The notes under the pieces are model-generated. The model saw nothing but the letters and a program-made list of their open reading frames with translations. It had not been told where the DNA came from and did not search any database. From positions 74,010,676-74,074,675 of the forward strand of contig CM043969.1 of assembly GCA_014529385.2 (NCBI GenBank): DNA of 64,000 nucleotides. Reading direction: 5' to 3'. Origin of the DNA: Adiantum capillus-veneris. Taxonomy: Eukaryota > Streptophyta > Polypodiopsida > Polypodiales > Pteridaceae. Position 1 is the first letter of the stretch. The number at the start of each line of letters is the position of its first letter. The position numbers and the translations under genes were made by a program. Below are positions 24,436 through 36,670 of this stretch, piece after piece.

Positions 24436-26110
24436 ATGGCACACCTTCCTCAGGCACCCCAATTGCGGAACAACTTCAAAATCTGCAACAATCACTCACA
24501 TATGAACGCATGCGAAGGCAAGAACTTGAAGATAAATTATTGCATTCTGCACGCACCAAACCTGCACTGGCACCCAAGAAAAACAAAATTAGCAGAAAAG
24601 CCTTCACTTTCAAGGATTTTGATGGCACTAAAGATGCTAGCACGGTTCTAGTATGGTTTAGTCAACTAGATTACTATTTTCATGATGAAGACTTTCACGA
24701 GCGTGAAATGGTCAAATGTGCATCAAATCATCTCACTAGCAGCGTTGCATTGTGGTGGAACGCCACCAAACAACATGGAAGAAGACCACGCACCTAGCAT
24801 GCATTTAAAAAAGTGTTTTTACCCTAATTTTTGCCTACACAATACAAAGCTAAAGCACGACGTCAATAGGATTTAATTCGACAGGGTACAATGAAGATGT
24901 ACAGGGTTACACTGACCGTTTTTGGAGTTGCTTAATTCAATTGCAAGCTATTGAACATGTTAGTCGCAAGAAATTGAAGCAAAAGTACATATCAGGCTTG
25001 GTACTACAAATTATTGTTGAGGTAGATATGTTCGAACCAGATTCTCTGTCAAAGACTATTAATTTGGCTCTCAACGCAGAAAAAAAGAAAGGTGGACATT
25101 CCTCTCACACTGATCAACCTGCTAACACTAACCGCAACAAGAGACCTCCTTTCTCTACTAACTTTGACAGAAACAAAAACAAAAGCCGTACTTTTTTCAA
25201 AAAACGTAGATTCGACAATTCTCCTACAACTGCTCAACCTCATACGAGAAACAACAACAACAACAACACCCAGCAACGAGGCAATCAAAATTCTTTCAGC
25301 CAACGTTCTCCTCCAAATTCTAATGGTAACAAAAAGGTGAAGTATTTTAAATGCTTTCAGTATGGTCACTATGCAGATAAGTGCCCAAATGGTCATGCTA
25401 AGGGCAATGGTCAATCCAATGGCCATTCCAATGGAGTCAACAGAAATTCAAGTCAAAAACCCTTCAACAACAATCGCCCCAACAAAGCTACTCTTAACCT
25501 CATCGAAGATCCCACACCCGACGACAATGAAGTGGAAGCTAACTACGGTGAGGAATATGATCCTGATTATGATAATGATGACAATCCATCCTCATGTACT
25601 CCTATATCTCCTCACACTTTGTTTAAAGTGCAAGGCACTGTTAAGGGTGAAAATGTCACCATCCTGCTAGATGATGGTAGTAGCCATGATTTCATTTCCA
25701 CACGATTGGCACAACAACTATCACTCTCTGAAATCTCATCACCTCACAAGGTCAAAACTTTTTTTAATAATCAACATTTTAATTGTAAAACTCAAGTCAC
25801 TGTTGAAGTTTGCATTTGTGAATTCACACAAGCACACACATTTTCGGTAGCACCATTGCATGGTCTTGATATGATTTTGGGAATGCCATTTCGTCATGAA
25901 TTTGACCCGTTAATTAATTATAAAACATGTACAATGTCTCTCGCTCATAATAATAAAAATTTCTCCATCCAAGCAACACTGGAACATCAAAAATTTCCAC
26001 TTCTCTCTCACACTCAAGCCAAACGAGCAATTCGAAAACAGGGGAAAACATATTTAGTATTGGTAAATCAAATTTCTGCTGAAACTAAAATTGTTTCTCT
26101 CACAATTTAA
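24436..26110 (+). pseudogene. gag-protease region of the 22224-29622 element
   Basis: The gag core includes FKDFDGTKDASTVLVWFSQL near 24615 and a long Asn-rich linker at 25090-25330. A CCHC knuckle (CFQYGHYADKCP) lies at about 25352-25385, and a retropepsin region (VTILLDDGSSHDFIST, DMILGMPF) spans about 25655-25890. The Asn/Gln-rich spacer is a low-complexity stretch. The region is broken and is treated as a fossil. Confidence 0.85.
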
Positions 26111-28860
26111 AGATTGTTTCATGCATGATCTGCCACCTGGAATTCCACCATCACGCCCAGAAGACCACAAAATTAATATTATACCGGGTAGTGAACCTCC
26201 TTGTAGAGCACCTTATCGTGTAAATCCTACAGCACACAGGGAAATACAAACTCAAATCACTGATTTACTTGACCGAAGCCTAATCCAACCTAGTAGTTCA
26301 CCATACGGAGCTCCACTACGTCTTGTCAAGAAGAAAAATGGAACCTTTCGTATGTGTATCGACTACAGGGCTTTAAACAAGATCACTATTAAGAATAGGT
26401 TTCCTATTCCTAGAGTGGATGATCTATTAGACAAATTGAAAGGGGCAAACATCTTTAGCAAAATTGATCTCAAATCAGGATACCATCAAGTTAAAATGTT
26501 TACACATGATGTCTACAAAACTGCTTTTAGAACACAAATTGGACACTATGAATTCCTCGTCATGCCATTTGGTTGGCAAATGCACCAGCCACCTTCACAC
26601 GCATGATAGAATAGAATTTTCATTGACCATCAAGATTTTGTGATTCTATTTTTTGATGACATTTTGGTGTTCAGTAAATCTGAAGAAGACCATAAACAAC
26701 ATTTAACACGTGTATTTGATCTGCTTGTACAAAATCACTTGTATTTGAATCCTGAAAAGAGTTCATTTTTCCAATCTGAAATTGAATATTTGGGACACAT
26801 TGTATCGAGTAAGGGAATACATGTCGATCCAAAGAAAATTGAAGCCATTCAATCATGGCCTAAACCCAAAAACTTGCATGAGCTACGATCTTTTATTGGT
26901 CTTTGTAGCTATTACAGGAAATTTGTTCGTAATTTTGCTTATAAATCACATTATTTGACTCTCTTGTTGAAGAAAAACATTCCTTATGAATGGACTGATT
27001 TGCAAGAAAGCTCATGTAATGCACTTAAACATGCTTTGACTAATGCACCTGTATTGCAATTACCTAATTTTGACAGACCATTCTTTGTGGGAGTCACTGA
27101 TGTAAGTGGAAAAGGTATCGGTGTAGTCCTTATGTAAGATAACCATCCAATTGCTTTCGAGAGTCGTAAATTCAAACCGTCTGAAGCAAAGTTCAGTACT
27201 TATGATAAAGAGTTGACTGTTGTGGTACATGCATTGAAAATTTGGAAACACTATGTAATGGGTACTTACTTGATCATTAAAACTGATCAACAAAGTATCA
27301 AATATTTACTTTCTCAGCCCTTAATAGATGATAGACATATTAAGTGGGCCGCTTTTATTCAAAGTTTTCAGCCCAACATTCAATACCAACTTGGTAAAGA
27401 AAACGTTGTAGCTGATGCTTTGAGTAGAAGACCCTCACTTAATCATCTATCAACCATTACGGGAACTTCATTTGACACTATGTCTGACACTTATGCACAT
27501 GATGATGACTTCAAAACAACATGGTTGCACATGCTTGATAATTCTGTACACACATTCCTCGAATACACTATTCAAGAAAACTTCCTTTATTTCAAACAAA
27601 AATTGTGTGTGACTAAACCTTTCCGTATATTAATTATTGAAGAATTGCACAAACCACCTTATGTTGGACATAGAGGATTTGCTGCAACTTTTCAAAATTT
27701 ATGTCGTGATTTCTATTGGCCTACTGTGAGAATGGATGTTAAACAGTATGTTTCAACTTGTTTGATTTGTCAAAAAATCAAAGCAGCTACTACAGGTAAG
27801 AAATTGGGACTTTTACACCCTCTCCCCATTCCTGAAAGACCTTGGGAACATATTTCAATGGATTTTGTTACTAGTTTCCACCTCACAATGCACAAACATG
27901 ACATGATTTGGACCATTATTGACCGTTCTCTAAACAAGCATATTTCATTCCTTGTAAGAAAACACTCACAGCACATCAAGCTGCACTTTTGTTTCTTAAG
28001 ACTGTTTTCCCATATCATGGTTTGCCTAAAGTGATTATTTCTGATCGAGATTCAAAATTTTGTAGTGCTTTTTGGACTACTGTGTTTGAAAATCTTGGCA
28101 CTACATTTGACTTCACTTTTGCATTTCATTCTGAATCTAATGGTCAAACCGAAGTCACCAACCACACTATTATTGACTTGTTAAAGGATTATGTTTCTTC
28201 TCAACCTAAGAAATGGGATGATTACCTACATATTTTGCAATTTTCATACAACAACACCACTCACACTGCCACGGGTAAGTCTTCGTTTGAAATTGTATAT
28301 AATCACTTTCTTCCTACTCCTCCTTCACGTCTTTCTAATGTTGTGCCTGCCGCCTGATGATTTCACTACCGACTTTCATGATATTTATGCAAGTGTGCAT
28401 TCTGCCATTAAACACTCACAAGAACTTTACACCAAGCATGCACCGCAAGGCACACCAATTCAAAGAAGGTGATCATGTTTTACTTCGCATCGAAAAACGA
28501 AGGATCAAAAGTGTTGATACCAATGTCTTTGTTAAGCTTGCTCCTCGTTTTTATGGACCTTCCAAAATTTCAGTTGTCATTAACGATGTTTCTTTCCGTT
28601 TAGAACTACCTACACATTGGCACATTCACAATGCCTTTCACATTAGTCTTTACGCCCATACCCACCTTCACTTGTAGACCAAGAAGAGCAACTCATCTTT
28701 GATAAAATAGTTGATCATGAGACCACCACTACACGCACTGGAATGGTTTATAACCGTTACCTTTTGACTTTCAAGGGCCACCCTAGAAAGGATGCCAAAT
28801 GGATGCCTGAAAAGTTTTTTCACAACTTTCCCGACCTTCTCCACACTTTCCATCACTCAC
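26111..28860 (+). pseudogene. pol region of the 22224-29622 element
   Basis: Reverse transcriptase lies at about 26180-27000 ([47 protein letters not shown]). RNase H follows at about 27060-27440 (ADALSRRP at its end). The integrase zinc domain lies at about 27640-27790 (HRGFAATFQNLCRDFYWPT, CLICQKIK) and the core at about 27830-28300 (IISDRDSKFCSAFW). The C-terminal tail and a chromodomain-like end run to about 28860 (DAKWMPEKFFHNFP). The order is that of chromodomain gypsy elements. Confidence 0.9.
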
Positions 28861-28919
28861 GGTCCAGTTGATTTCTCTATTGAGCAACTAAGAACAGTTG
28901 CTATCCCTGGTGGGAGGGA

Positions 28920-29457
28920 TGTTACGAGACTGGGCACCCTCCTATTGTAGTGATTAACTGCAATTGGGATAGCTGACGTAATGGTTAATTATGTGTTGTC
29001 TATTTATTTTACTAATTGAGTTGATGATGATTTTGTAGAGTGGAATGCGGGGAGTTGATGAAGAGGCGACGGCAATTACTCTTGGCCATTTTATATTTAC
29101 ACAGTATTTTAGAATATCATTTCAATAAGCCACTATGGCTCTGTAAATAGTTGTAGTGGGAACTCCCCTTATGGGTCATGCAAGAACTAATGAGCTTCAC
29201 TTATTTACAAAAGTGAAGTGGTTGTAAAAGAGGGGCCTCAATTTTTGGCACCTAAAACTCAAAAATAATATATTAAATACCAACTCCACAAGAGAGGTGC
29301 AGTGGAGTTTGGGGCTAGATTTAGGCCTTTCTCTTGCATATTCTCTTCTCTACTCTCTTATGCTATGGTTATTTTGTTGTGTACTCTCTAATCTAGTTTC
29401 CATCCTTTACACATCTCTTACAATCTCTTACAAGCATGTCTATGCCAATTCTATGTT

Positions 29458-29502
<45 letters not shown>

Positions 29503-29622
29503 ATAGTGTAGGTGTGAGTGTGTGTGCTTGAAAATTGGAAGAAGAGGTGGACAGGTTGATGGTGATGCTTGGGAGCTTTTGTTGAATAGTTAAGCGGTCA
29601 ATTTCCCCCTCTTGACCCAACA
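28920..29622 (+). repeat. 3' LTR with expanded (TG)n (703 bp)
   Basis: It begins TGTTACGAGACTGG after the purine tract TGGTGGGAGGGA and ends GACCCAACA. It contains a (TG)19 run at 29463-29500 where the 5' LTR has only a few repeats, so the run expanded or contracted after insertion. Confidence 0.95.
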
Positions 29623-30250
29623 TGCCCATTCCGAAGCTTTGCTTTTTGCTTCGCTTTTTCAGTTTTTTGTCTCTTCGCTCGAGTCAAAAGAGCTAGAAGA
29701 AGAAGAAGAAGAAATGGATAGTCCTATAAATCTGACATGCTTTTTCTGCTTCCTTGCCAAGGCAAAAGCAAATTGACGACCCAAATAACCCGGGATGTCA
29801 GTTCCTTTCTTATGCTTTTTGTCATGCTTTTCAGCTTTGTTCTGTGCGTCAAAAAGTTGAGAAATCCATGTATCAACCACCTCTTCTAATTCTTGCTCTG
29901 TAAACATCCTTGGAGTAGGAGGTTTCTTGAGTGCCAGTTTGAGGGGTAGTTCTGTGGTTTGCCGCCACTGTGAGTGCACCTTGTGGAAGGAGGTCTAGGT
30001 CATAAATTTTGCAAATTTTCAGCTTCGCAAAATTTAGCATCATCTTTGTTGCATCGTCAATCAATCGTCGACGCTCTAGCTCTTCAATCTCTGCCTGAGT
30101 AGACCGAGGCGGGCCGTACTCCTCGCGTGAATCTTCTTCGTGATCTCTTCCTGCATCTCCGGATGCAGAGGAAGTTGACTGCTCTTTGCTTGAATCCATG
30201 AGTGCCACGTAAAAAGGATCGGATTTTCCGGTAGAAGAGAAATCGACCGT
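29623..30250 (-). mobile_element. Element H, right segment (gag N-terminal region)
   Basis: Minus-strand coding remnant next to the H primer-binding site. A likely gag start reads MDSSKEQSTSSASGDAG near 30199. Next come an acidic stretch and a Glu/Arg-rich helix (STQAEIEELERRRLIDDATK). Sequence near 29659-29700 is Ser-rich. The segment begins at the TGCCC target duplication, so it and 20210-22223 were contiguous before the insertion. Confidence 0.7.
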
Positions 30251-30262
30251 GCTTTGATACCA
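30251..30262 (-). other. Primer-binding site of element H
   Basis: The minus strand reads TGGTATCAAAGC, one base off the initiator tRNA-Met site used by the other elements here. It lies one base from the LTR beginning at 30264. Confidence 0.8.
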
Positions 30263-30263
30263 C

Positions 30264-30800
30264 TGTAACAGACTTGGACACTCCAAGTTGAGAATCTACT
30301 ACGACACGACAGGAATTCACTTCAAAACAGTTCACAATTTACAATTGATTCGGCACGGCCCAGCGGAGTTCTGTGCCTAGAGATATTGGCCCCAAAGACT
30401 AGCGTCCCTTTCGGTATTTCTTTTTGTATTAAAATCTGTGCTCAAAGTACAAAGGAGTGATTGGGTCTCACTCTCAGACTCTGCGTCCAGATGCTCTGAG
30501 AAGTGGGAGCCCAAGCCACTAATTTATAAGTTTTACAAGCGATGCCAAAAGCAAAGCCCCAAAAGCTGCCCATTAAAAAGCTTTCAAACATAAAGCTATT
30601 TTCTCTCTCAAGCCATTGCTTGGCAAAATAAAGCAAAGCCTAAAATTAAAACTCTCTCTCTCTCTCTCTCTCGAGCGCGCGCGCGTAGAGTTTAACGTAG
30701 CCAAAAGCTGCCCACACAAAGCTGCTTTTTTTCCATACGCAATCTGCCACGTCAACAGCCCGTAGATTCCGTCGCATTTTTTGGGAGGCTGTACAGCAGT
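30264..30800 (-). repeat. 5' LTR of element H (right limit uncertain)
   Basis: Plus-strand reading begins TGTAACAGACTTGG just outside the primer-binding site. A TATA-like motif in the minus sense (TTATAAATTA, near 30520) would be its promoter. A CT run at 30652-30672 followed by a GC run lies in the U3 side. No second LTR is in the window, so the outer end (here set at 30800) is a guess and could lie nearer 30980. Confidence 0.5.
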
Positions 30801-32209
30801 GCCACATCAACCTGCAACGCAAAGTCCGAGACTGCCTGCCACGTCAACAATGACCGCGTGTGTGTGTGTATTGCAACGTCACTGGTTTGTGACAAACGAC
30901 ACTTACAACTTTGCTTCTTGGCATGTCCGTGGTAGTCAGCATTGCTTGAGCGAACAACTACTTTCAAGCCCGATGGCATAAATCTTGTCAGTGACCTCTA
31001 ACTGCTCTACCCCACCTCTTATACATTTATTCCTCTTCATTAACAGATCATTCATATCTTTCATGTCCCCTCATGCAGCTAACATAACGCTGCAGTTCCT
31101 ACTTGAGAAGGCCAAATGTTTTTTGATAGCTTGATACGAAAGTAAAGCACTTCACCGGCATGGTCAACCTTTTCGGGTGGACAAAGGGTCACTCACTACT
31201 AGCAAAATCCGATATAAAAAGCTCGCACTGTCTCTCAATCTTTAGGTCGAAGTTATTTTTGTAAATTTTATAAGGTTTTTTCAAGGTGAGCTCATCAAGT
31301 CAAGACTTGCAATTTCGACCAATTAAGATGCACCAATCCCTGGTTTTTAAGGCAAGCTTGCAATTTGTAGCCCCTAAATATGCACTAAGCCCCAGTAATT
31401 TTTAATTCGTTTCCTCTTTCTTTTTTTCTTTTATTATTATGTTTTTCCTTTCCTTAAATTTTGTCTATGTGGAAACGCTAGGGCAATGCAGCGGTGCAGT
31501 CAGGCAGACGAGTTCATGGTCGGGCAGATCGGCTCTGTGACACCAGGGAGCAGACCTGACAGCGGCGAGATCAGCAAGCGCAAGCAACATGGAGGTGAAG
31601 TGGGCCACAACCTGTGACGACTCATGGTGGTACAAGGGCAGATGACTAATGGGCTGTCGCCTGGGGCGGCAAGGTCCACAGGAAGGGACTTCAGGCATGG
31701 ATGGCACGACAGGCGTTGTCATATGCAGCAAGCTGCTGGACTGCGCAAGGAGGTTGGTGCCCTGCCCAAGGTAGTGCAGCAGCGGACGGCAGTTGACGGC
31801 AGTCAAGGGGGGGACTGCACAGGGCTCATGGGAGCAGTTGCAGTGAACGCAGGTTGGGAAGGACAGGTCGATCATGGAAGGCAGGCTTAGGAGAGGAGCT
31901 GGAGCATGCAACAGTAGGGCACAAGCTTGGCGATGGCGATGGTTGAAGAGCACACAGAGAGAGCAATCGGGGAGAGAGAAAAGAGGACGTAAAGAGGGAG
32001 ATTACATGTGGGAGAGTAGGGTCCTATGACGTAGGTAAAGGGCCGAGTCTCCATATGTATTACATATCGACGCCCCCATTAGCACACCATTTAGATGGAC
32101 ATTGGGATCCGAGTTGCACATTCCTACTCACCGGAACGTGAGATTATCTACGATTATGTGAACTGACAAGCAGAGCCCGACATATGCAGATTCCTTATGC
32201 CATATAAAA
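30801..32209. other. Intergenic stretch downstream of the PPR gene
   Basis: I see no supported gene. Open frames over 31465-31953 on both strands fall in one GC-richer patch and have no recognisable motif, so I do not call them. The sequence nearest 32209 would contain the 3' untranslated region of the PPR gene. Confidence 0.4.
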
Positions 32210-34210
32210 TCATTCCCTGCCAACATCTAATCCGCGTGCTAGCATCACTTCTTCTAGCTTCATCCAGTCATTCAGCCTGCCAGTTGCAACATACAAGTTT
32301 GCAAGCACGATGTAGGCTGTTTCATGGTTGGGATCCAGCTCAAAAATGATGTCGGCTATTCGTTCACTTCTACTCACATCTCCATGGGTGCTACAAGCAC
32401 CAAGTAAGGTCAACCATATGGCAGAATCATGCTGCAATGCTGTTTTCAGGACCAGATTTTCAGCATCTTCCAACCTGCCAGATCGTCCAAGCAGGCCAAC
32501 AACGCAGGTGAGATGATCTAGCCTAGGCTTTACTTGGCAATTCCCCAGAATCAAAAGAAACAACTCGTAACACTTGTCAACAAGTCCAGCATGACTGCAG
32601 GCATTTAGAAGGCAAAGATAAGTGATATCATTCGGCTCAACACCTTCTCTCTGCATGGCTTCAAACATTTGAAGAGCATCGTTTGCATGTCCATGCTTGC
32701 AGCATCCTGCAATGATAGAATTCCAAGAGGAAAGATTATGCTTGTCAATTTTCGCAAACATTGCAGACGCTTCATCCCATGCTCCACATTTTGAGTACAT
32801 GTTTACCAAAGCATTAGCCACAATAATATCCAATTCCAGTCCCTTTTGTTTGATGCATTCATGAATGCGCTTCCCATTAAGAAGGGCCGCCGGACTAGCA
32901 CATGCACATAAAAGCCCATTGAATGTTAATGAATCAGGCTCCACTCCTCCTTGCTGCATTTTTTCAAAAAGGATGAGAGCTAGATTTATGTTCCCATGAT
33001 TGCCACACAAAGCAATCATTGAGTTCCAGCAAACAAGGTCACAAGAAGGTTGAACCTTGCTGAAAACCAGCCATGCATCCTCCAATGAACCGCACCTACC
33101 ATACATATTTAAGAGGGCAGTTCCAGCAATAACATTCGTGTCATACCCATATTGTACGGCACACATATGGACTGTACAGCCGTGCTTTATGTCTGCACAC
33201 GCACTAAGAACACTAACAATTGTCACTTGAGTAGGTTGGAAGATGTGATAAAAGCTCTCAAAAAGCTCGAAGGCTTCATTCCCTTGACCATGACTAGAGT
33301 GAGCAGCTATCATGGTAGTCCATGATATGACATCATGTTGAGTGATGTTGTTGAATGCTGCACGTGCAAGATGAGGAGCCCCACATTTTCCATACATATT
33401 AATAAGGGCGGTTCCAACAGTAAAATCACAATCAAGTCCAGTCTCTAATAGACCACTATGGGCATATTTCCCATCCTCCAAGTCTTCCGGGCTGCTGCAT
33501 GCAGCAAGAACATGTATATAAGTGACCTGGTTGGGTGTTATGCCCTGTTGCTGCATTTCTTTCAGGAGTGTGAAGGCTTGTTTTCTAAGCCCACATTGGG
33601 AATAGCCAGCAATCATGGAGTTCCACAAGAAAAGGTCCCGAGGTTCCACTGAGTCAAAGATAACACGAGCAGTGTGAATGTCTCCACATCTACCATACAT
33701 ACTGATGAGAGAAGTGGCCACCAGAATATCACATTGAAGGCCATGACCCACAATGCTGGTATGAATTGTGTAACCGTCTACTAGTGTTTGCTCACATGTG
33801 CATGCATTTAGTATGGTGATGAAAGTAACATAATTTGGTTCAGATCCGCGTTGCTGCATGTCATGGAACATATATATAGCCTCATGGCACAAGCCGTGAT
33901 CACATAACGCAGCCATCATGACAGTCCACGACACAATGGACGGGTCATGCATAAGATGGAACACAATACGGGCATCATCGAGGGCACCACAATCACGGTA
34001 CATACCAATGAGGAGATTTCCAATGTAGGGGTCATGTAGCAGGCCAGACCTAACAATAGAGGCATGAATGGACTTACCTTTACCAAGAAAGGAGGGGCGT
34101 GACCGGAGGAGCACAGCGATGTCTTCTCTCCTAAATTGTACTTCATCGGCTGCACGCTGCAACGAAAGTGGTGGACAACAGGGAACCAACCTGCTTTCAA
34201 CTCCAAACAT
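32210..34210 (-). CDS. PLS-class pentatricopeptide repeat protein, E type (666 aa)
   Basis: An intact intronless frame starting MFGVESRLVP and ending LDVGRE. It contains about 17 PPR motifs: an opening L-S pair at about residues 30-92, then five P-L-S triplets from residue 93 to about 597 (VSWTVMMAALCDHG, MYGRCGDIHTARVIF, SWNSIIAGCCKHGHANDA, LNACSHAGLVD). E1- and E2-like motifs follow at about 598-664 (WLTLLGACSTHGDVSRSE, ELDPNHETAYIVLANLY). Proteins of this class bind specific organellar RNAs and mostly serve C-to-U editing. This one ends after E2 with no DYW deaminase, so editing would need a partner protein. No clear transit peptide is visible, though the first 30 residues are short of acidic residues. 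It is the only complete host gene seen. Its RNA target cannot be read from sequence here, and a decayed DYW-type paralogue is an alternative. Confidence 0.9.
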   Translation of the reverse strand: MFGVESRLVPCCPPLSLQRAADEVQFRREDIAVLLRSRPSFLGKGKSIHASIVRSGLLHDPYIGNLLIGMYRDCGALDDARIVFHLMHDPSIVSWTVMMAALCDHGLCHEAIYMFHDMQQRGSEPNYVTFITILNACTCEQTLVDGYTIHTSIVGHGLQCDILVATSLISMYGRCGDIHTARVIFDSVEPRDLFLWNSMIAGYSQCGLRKQAFTLLKEMQQQGITPNQVTYIHVLAACSSPEDLEDGKYAHSGLLETGLDCDFTVGTALINMYGKCGAPHLARAAFNNITQHDVISWTTMIAAHSSHGQGNEAFELFESFYHIFQPTQVTIVSVLSACADIKHGCTVHMCAVQYGYDTNVIAGTALLNMYGRCGSLEDAWLVFSKVQPSCDLVCWNSMIALCGNHGNINLALILFEKMQQGGVEPDSLTFNGLLCACASPAALLNGKRIHECIKQKGLELDIIVANALVNMYSKCGAWDEASAMFAKIDKHNLSSWNSIIAGCCKHGHANDALQMFEAMQREGVEPNDITYLCLLNACSHAGLVDKCYELFLLILGNCQVKPRLDHLTCVVGLLGRSGRLEDAENLVLKTALQHDSAIWLTLLGACSTHGDVSRSERIADIIFELDPNHETAYIVLANLYVATGRLNDWMKLEEVMLARGLDVGRE

Positions 34211-34600
34211 GATGTCTGCCTAAACATTTCTATGCAGATCGAGATAGGCTACTGCAGGTGCTTCGACTCCTGATTCCTGAATAATACAATCTGCTGCCTC
34301 CGAAAATATGATGCCCCGAATTCAGCTATTTTCCCAAATTTACACAAAGCACATCCGATGGCATAGATCGCACCCGATCCCCGAAATGGACGTGGGCCGT
34401 TGATCCCCTCTTGCCCATGCCCATGCCCATGCCCATGTGAGATAGTGAGGAGGTAAGCCCCCCACACTTTGGGTCAAGTCTAGAACAACATGCAATATTA
34501 TGGGGCAAGATCCATCTTTACTTGGAAGGTGTAGGGAATGGCCCTGCACAACAGCGGCCATTTCCTGAAATAATGAGCGACCTTATGGCAATTGGAGACT
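34211..34600 (-). promoter_or_regulatory. Upstream region of the PPR gene, with (CCCATG)4
   Basis: This is the presumed 5' untranslated and promoter region. It contains four exact copies of CCCATG at 34414-34437, which read CATGGG on the gene's strand and so supply several upstream ATGs. No convincing TATA box was found. Whether the repeat lies in the transcript is unknown. Confidence 0.4.
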
Positions 34601-36610
34601 GGGAGCCACGGTGGGAACACATTATTTCAAGGTATGGCGAATGCATGGCCATTCCTAGCCGTCACTGTCGAGGGGAGGGGGGTGAAGTAAGTGTACCCTG
34701 TAGCACTATGCAATACGTCAAATTTGGACATGTCAACATGGGTAATTCTAACCATTGAGATGGCTTGCTCTCATTGCAGCAAGGCACAGCAATTCGATTT
34801 GCTGATGTGGTGATAGTTTACAAGCTTCATACGTGCCGACTTGCCACGAGGTCATTGGTGGAGGCTCAATCTTATTACGACTGTCGACTGCATCCGTCAA
34901 TTCCGTCGTGGAATGTTTTGTTGATGTACGGCTGCGATCAAGCCCCCCGACCCTCAATTGTGACAGTAGGGGAAAGCCTCTAGTGTCCTTTCCCCCTAAT
35001 AACTACCACCACATGGGAGGGGGTTTAAACAAGGTGTCCTAGGGATGATGGCACTGCCGAAGAGAGAAAAAGTGATGGATGATTGATTGCTTGCGACAAA
35101 AAGTTACCAAGGCATCCGAGGGGTTGATGGCACTACCGGAGAGAGAAAAAGCGATGGATGATTGATTGCTTGCAACAAAAACCTACCATGAGAGACTCAT
35201 AGAGGGAGAGGGAGAGGGAGAGAGTGTGTGTAGGGTAATAAGAGGATGGATTTCGAAGGAGTACTCTTATTAGTAATGCAATTCTAGATAACATATTTTG
35301 AGCACAAAGGCTTAACTTATTTGAAATGGAGAGCTTTCATTGGAGAGGTCGTGGCCTCAAGTGTTGATGGTGCTATCTAAAACAAAATCAATATTGGTGT
35401 GTGTGAGAGAGTGGAAGTATAAGTGGTGTTTGTGCAAGTGGAAAATGACATGTGCATGAATGAGTGAGTGCGAATGCTCGAGCAAGCATTTTTAAAGGCT
35501 TTATAAAAGATACATAATTCTTGGAACTGGGATTTTTTCTTTTGGTAGTATACTATGTTCTGTTATGCTCAAATCCAGTTTGTTTGGAGCATCCCTTACA
35601 ATATTATGAAGTTGTAGCCACCATATTAAACATAATTCAATGTAAACGACATTAATATAAAATACAGTTATTAAATAAGCTAGCAAACTTGTACTTGGTA
35701 TTTAATGCAAGCTATGTTTGTAATACAAGTGGATGATAAAGCATAGCAATAGATAAATATATGTATGTAAACATTTGAAGGACTTCTAGAATGCAAGGAA
35801 TATGCCTGGTAGAGGTCGTCAATAGAGGCAGTTTGAAAAGAGCTTTAAAAGAGTTACAGTAAAAGTCTATTCAAGTTATGTTTGTTAGATATTTTTGGAA
35901 AGAGAGATATACTACATCGTGATCTGACCAATTTTTTGGAATTTTGTTTACTTCAGCATTAGTCAACATTTGGTTGCCCAAATGTGATCAAGTAAAATTG
36001 CATATGCCGGTTTTGGTAGTGTATTAACAAGATAGAAATTATGTCTTGGCATTAGTTGTTGTAACAGAAATTACCATTTAGATTGGTTAAGCATGTCAAT
36101 ATTGAAGTCTTCAATAATCAACACAACGATTTATTTGTTGTAAGTTTTTAGAATCGTATTTAGCATGTCTAGAAAGGGATGAATAGTATTGTCTTTTGGA
36201 CATCAATGAAGTGCAATTAATTGTAATGGTTGATTATTCTCAATGTATCATGTTAGCTCAATATTGTCATATTATATAATTGCATATATGCTAAATTTTG
36301 GGGCATACAATGAAGAGTCATACAAGATCAATGTATTATGTTTACTTTGTGTTAGACCCCCCCTATAACTCATTTTCATTCTCAGCGGCCAACCGTCAAC
36401 CCACCTAGATCAGCAATAGTAAACTTCATCTTTGTAATTAAAGAGATAGATGAACAAGCCAATGTCTACGCTCCCTTGGATCCTAGTGACCTGAATTGAC
36501 CATTTTCCTTCTTGAGACTAAGGGAGAGTATGAGGATGGATCTAGATAAAATTTTAGACATGAAGAAGTCGAAGTTGTTACCATATACATGTGGTAGTGA
36601 TGTGTGTGAA
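34601..36610. other. AT-rich intergenic stretch
   Basis: I see no gene. A direct duplication with a 79-bp period lies at 35047-35195, and a short GGGAGA run near 35205-35222. The rest is AT-rich sequence without motifs. The last few hundred bases may be an older element fragment flanking the copia element. Confidence 0.4.
35047..35195. repeat. Two-copy 79-bp tandem duplication
   Basis: GATGGCACTGCCG at 35047 recurs as GATGGCACTACCG at 35126. About 70 bases match with few changes, including GATGGATGATTGATTGCTTG in both copies. Confidence 0.8.
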
Positions 36611-36670
36611 CACACTAGGGCTGTCGGGGCATTTTTTCCCTCTTTAAGAGGTTTTCCCCCCGTGCATTGA

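Larger units (their letters stand above)
22224..29622 (+). mobile_element. Ty3/gypsy chromodomain element (7399 bp), decayed
   Basis: This is a full-length plus-strand element with LTRs of 691 and 703 bp, a TGCCC target duplication, an initiator-Met primer-binding site and a polypurine tract at 28908-28919. The LTRs differ at roughly 4% of positions plus a few length changes, so it is older than the element at 11442-20209. All coding parts from gag to chromodomain can be recognised, but the frame is broken in roughly half a dozen places. It inserted into element H. Confidence 0.95.

Noticed and set aside
31465-31953. Open frames on both strands downstream of the PPR gene (162 and 88 codons)
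   Set aside because: They overlap in opposite frames in a GC-richer patch, show no domain or motif and have Cys/His/Pro-rich composition typical of chance frames.
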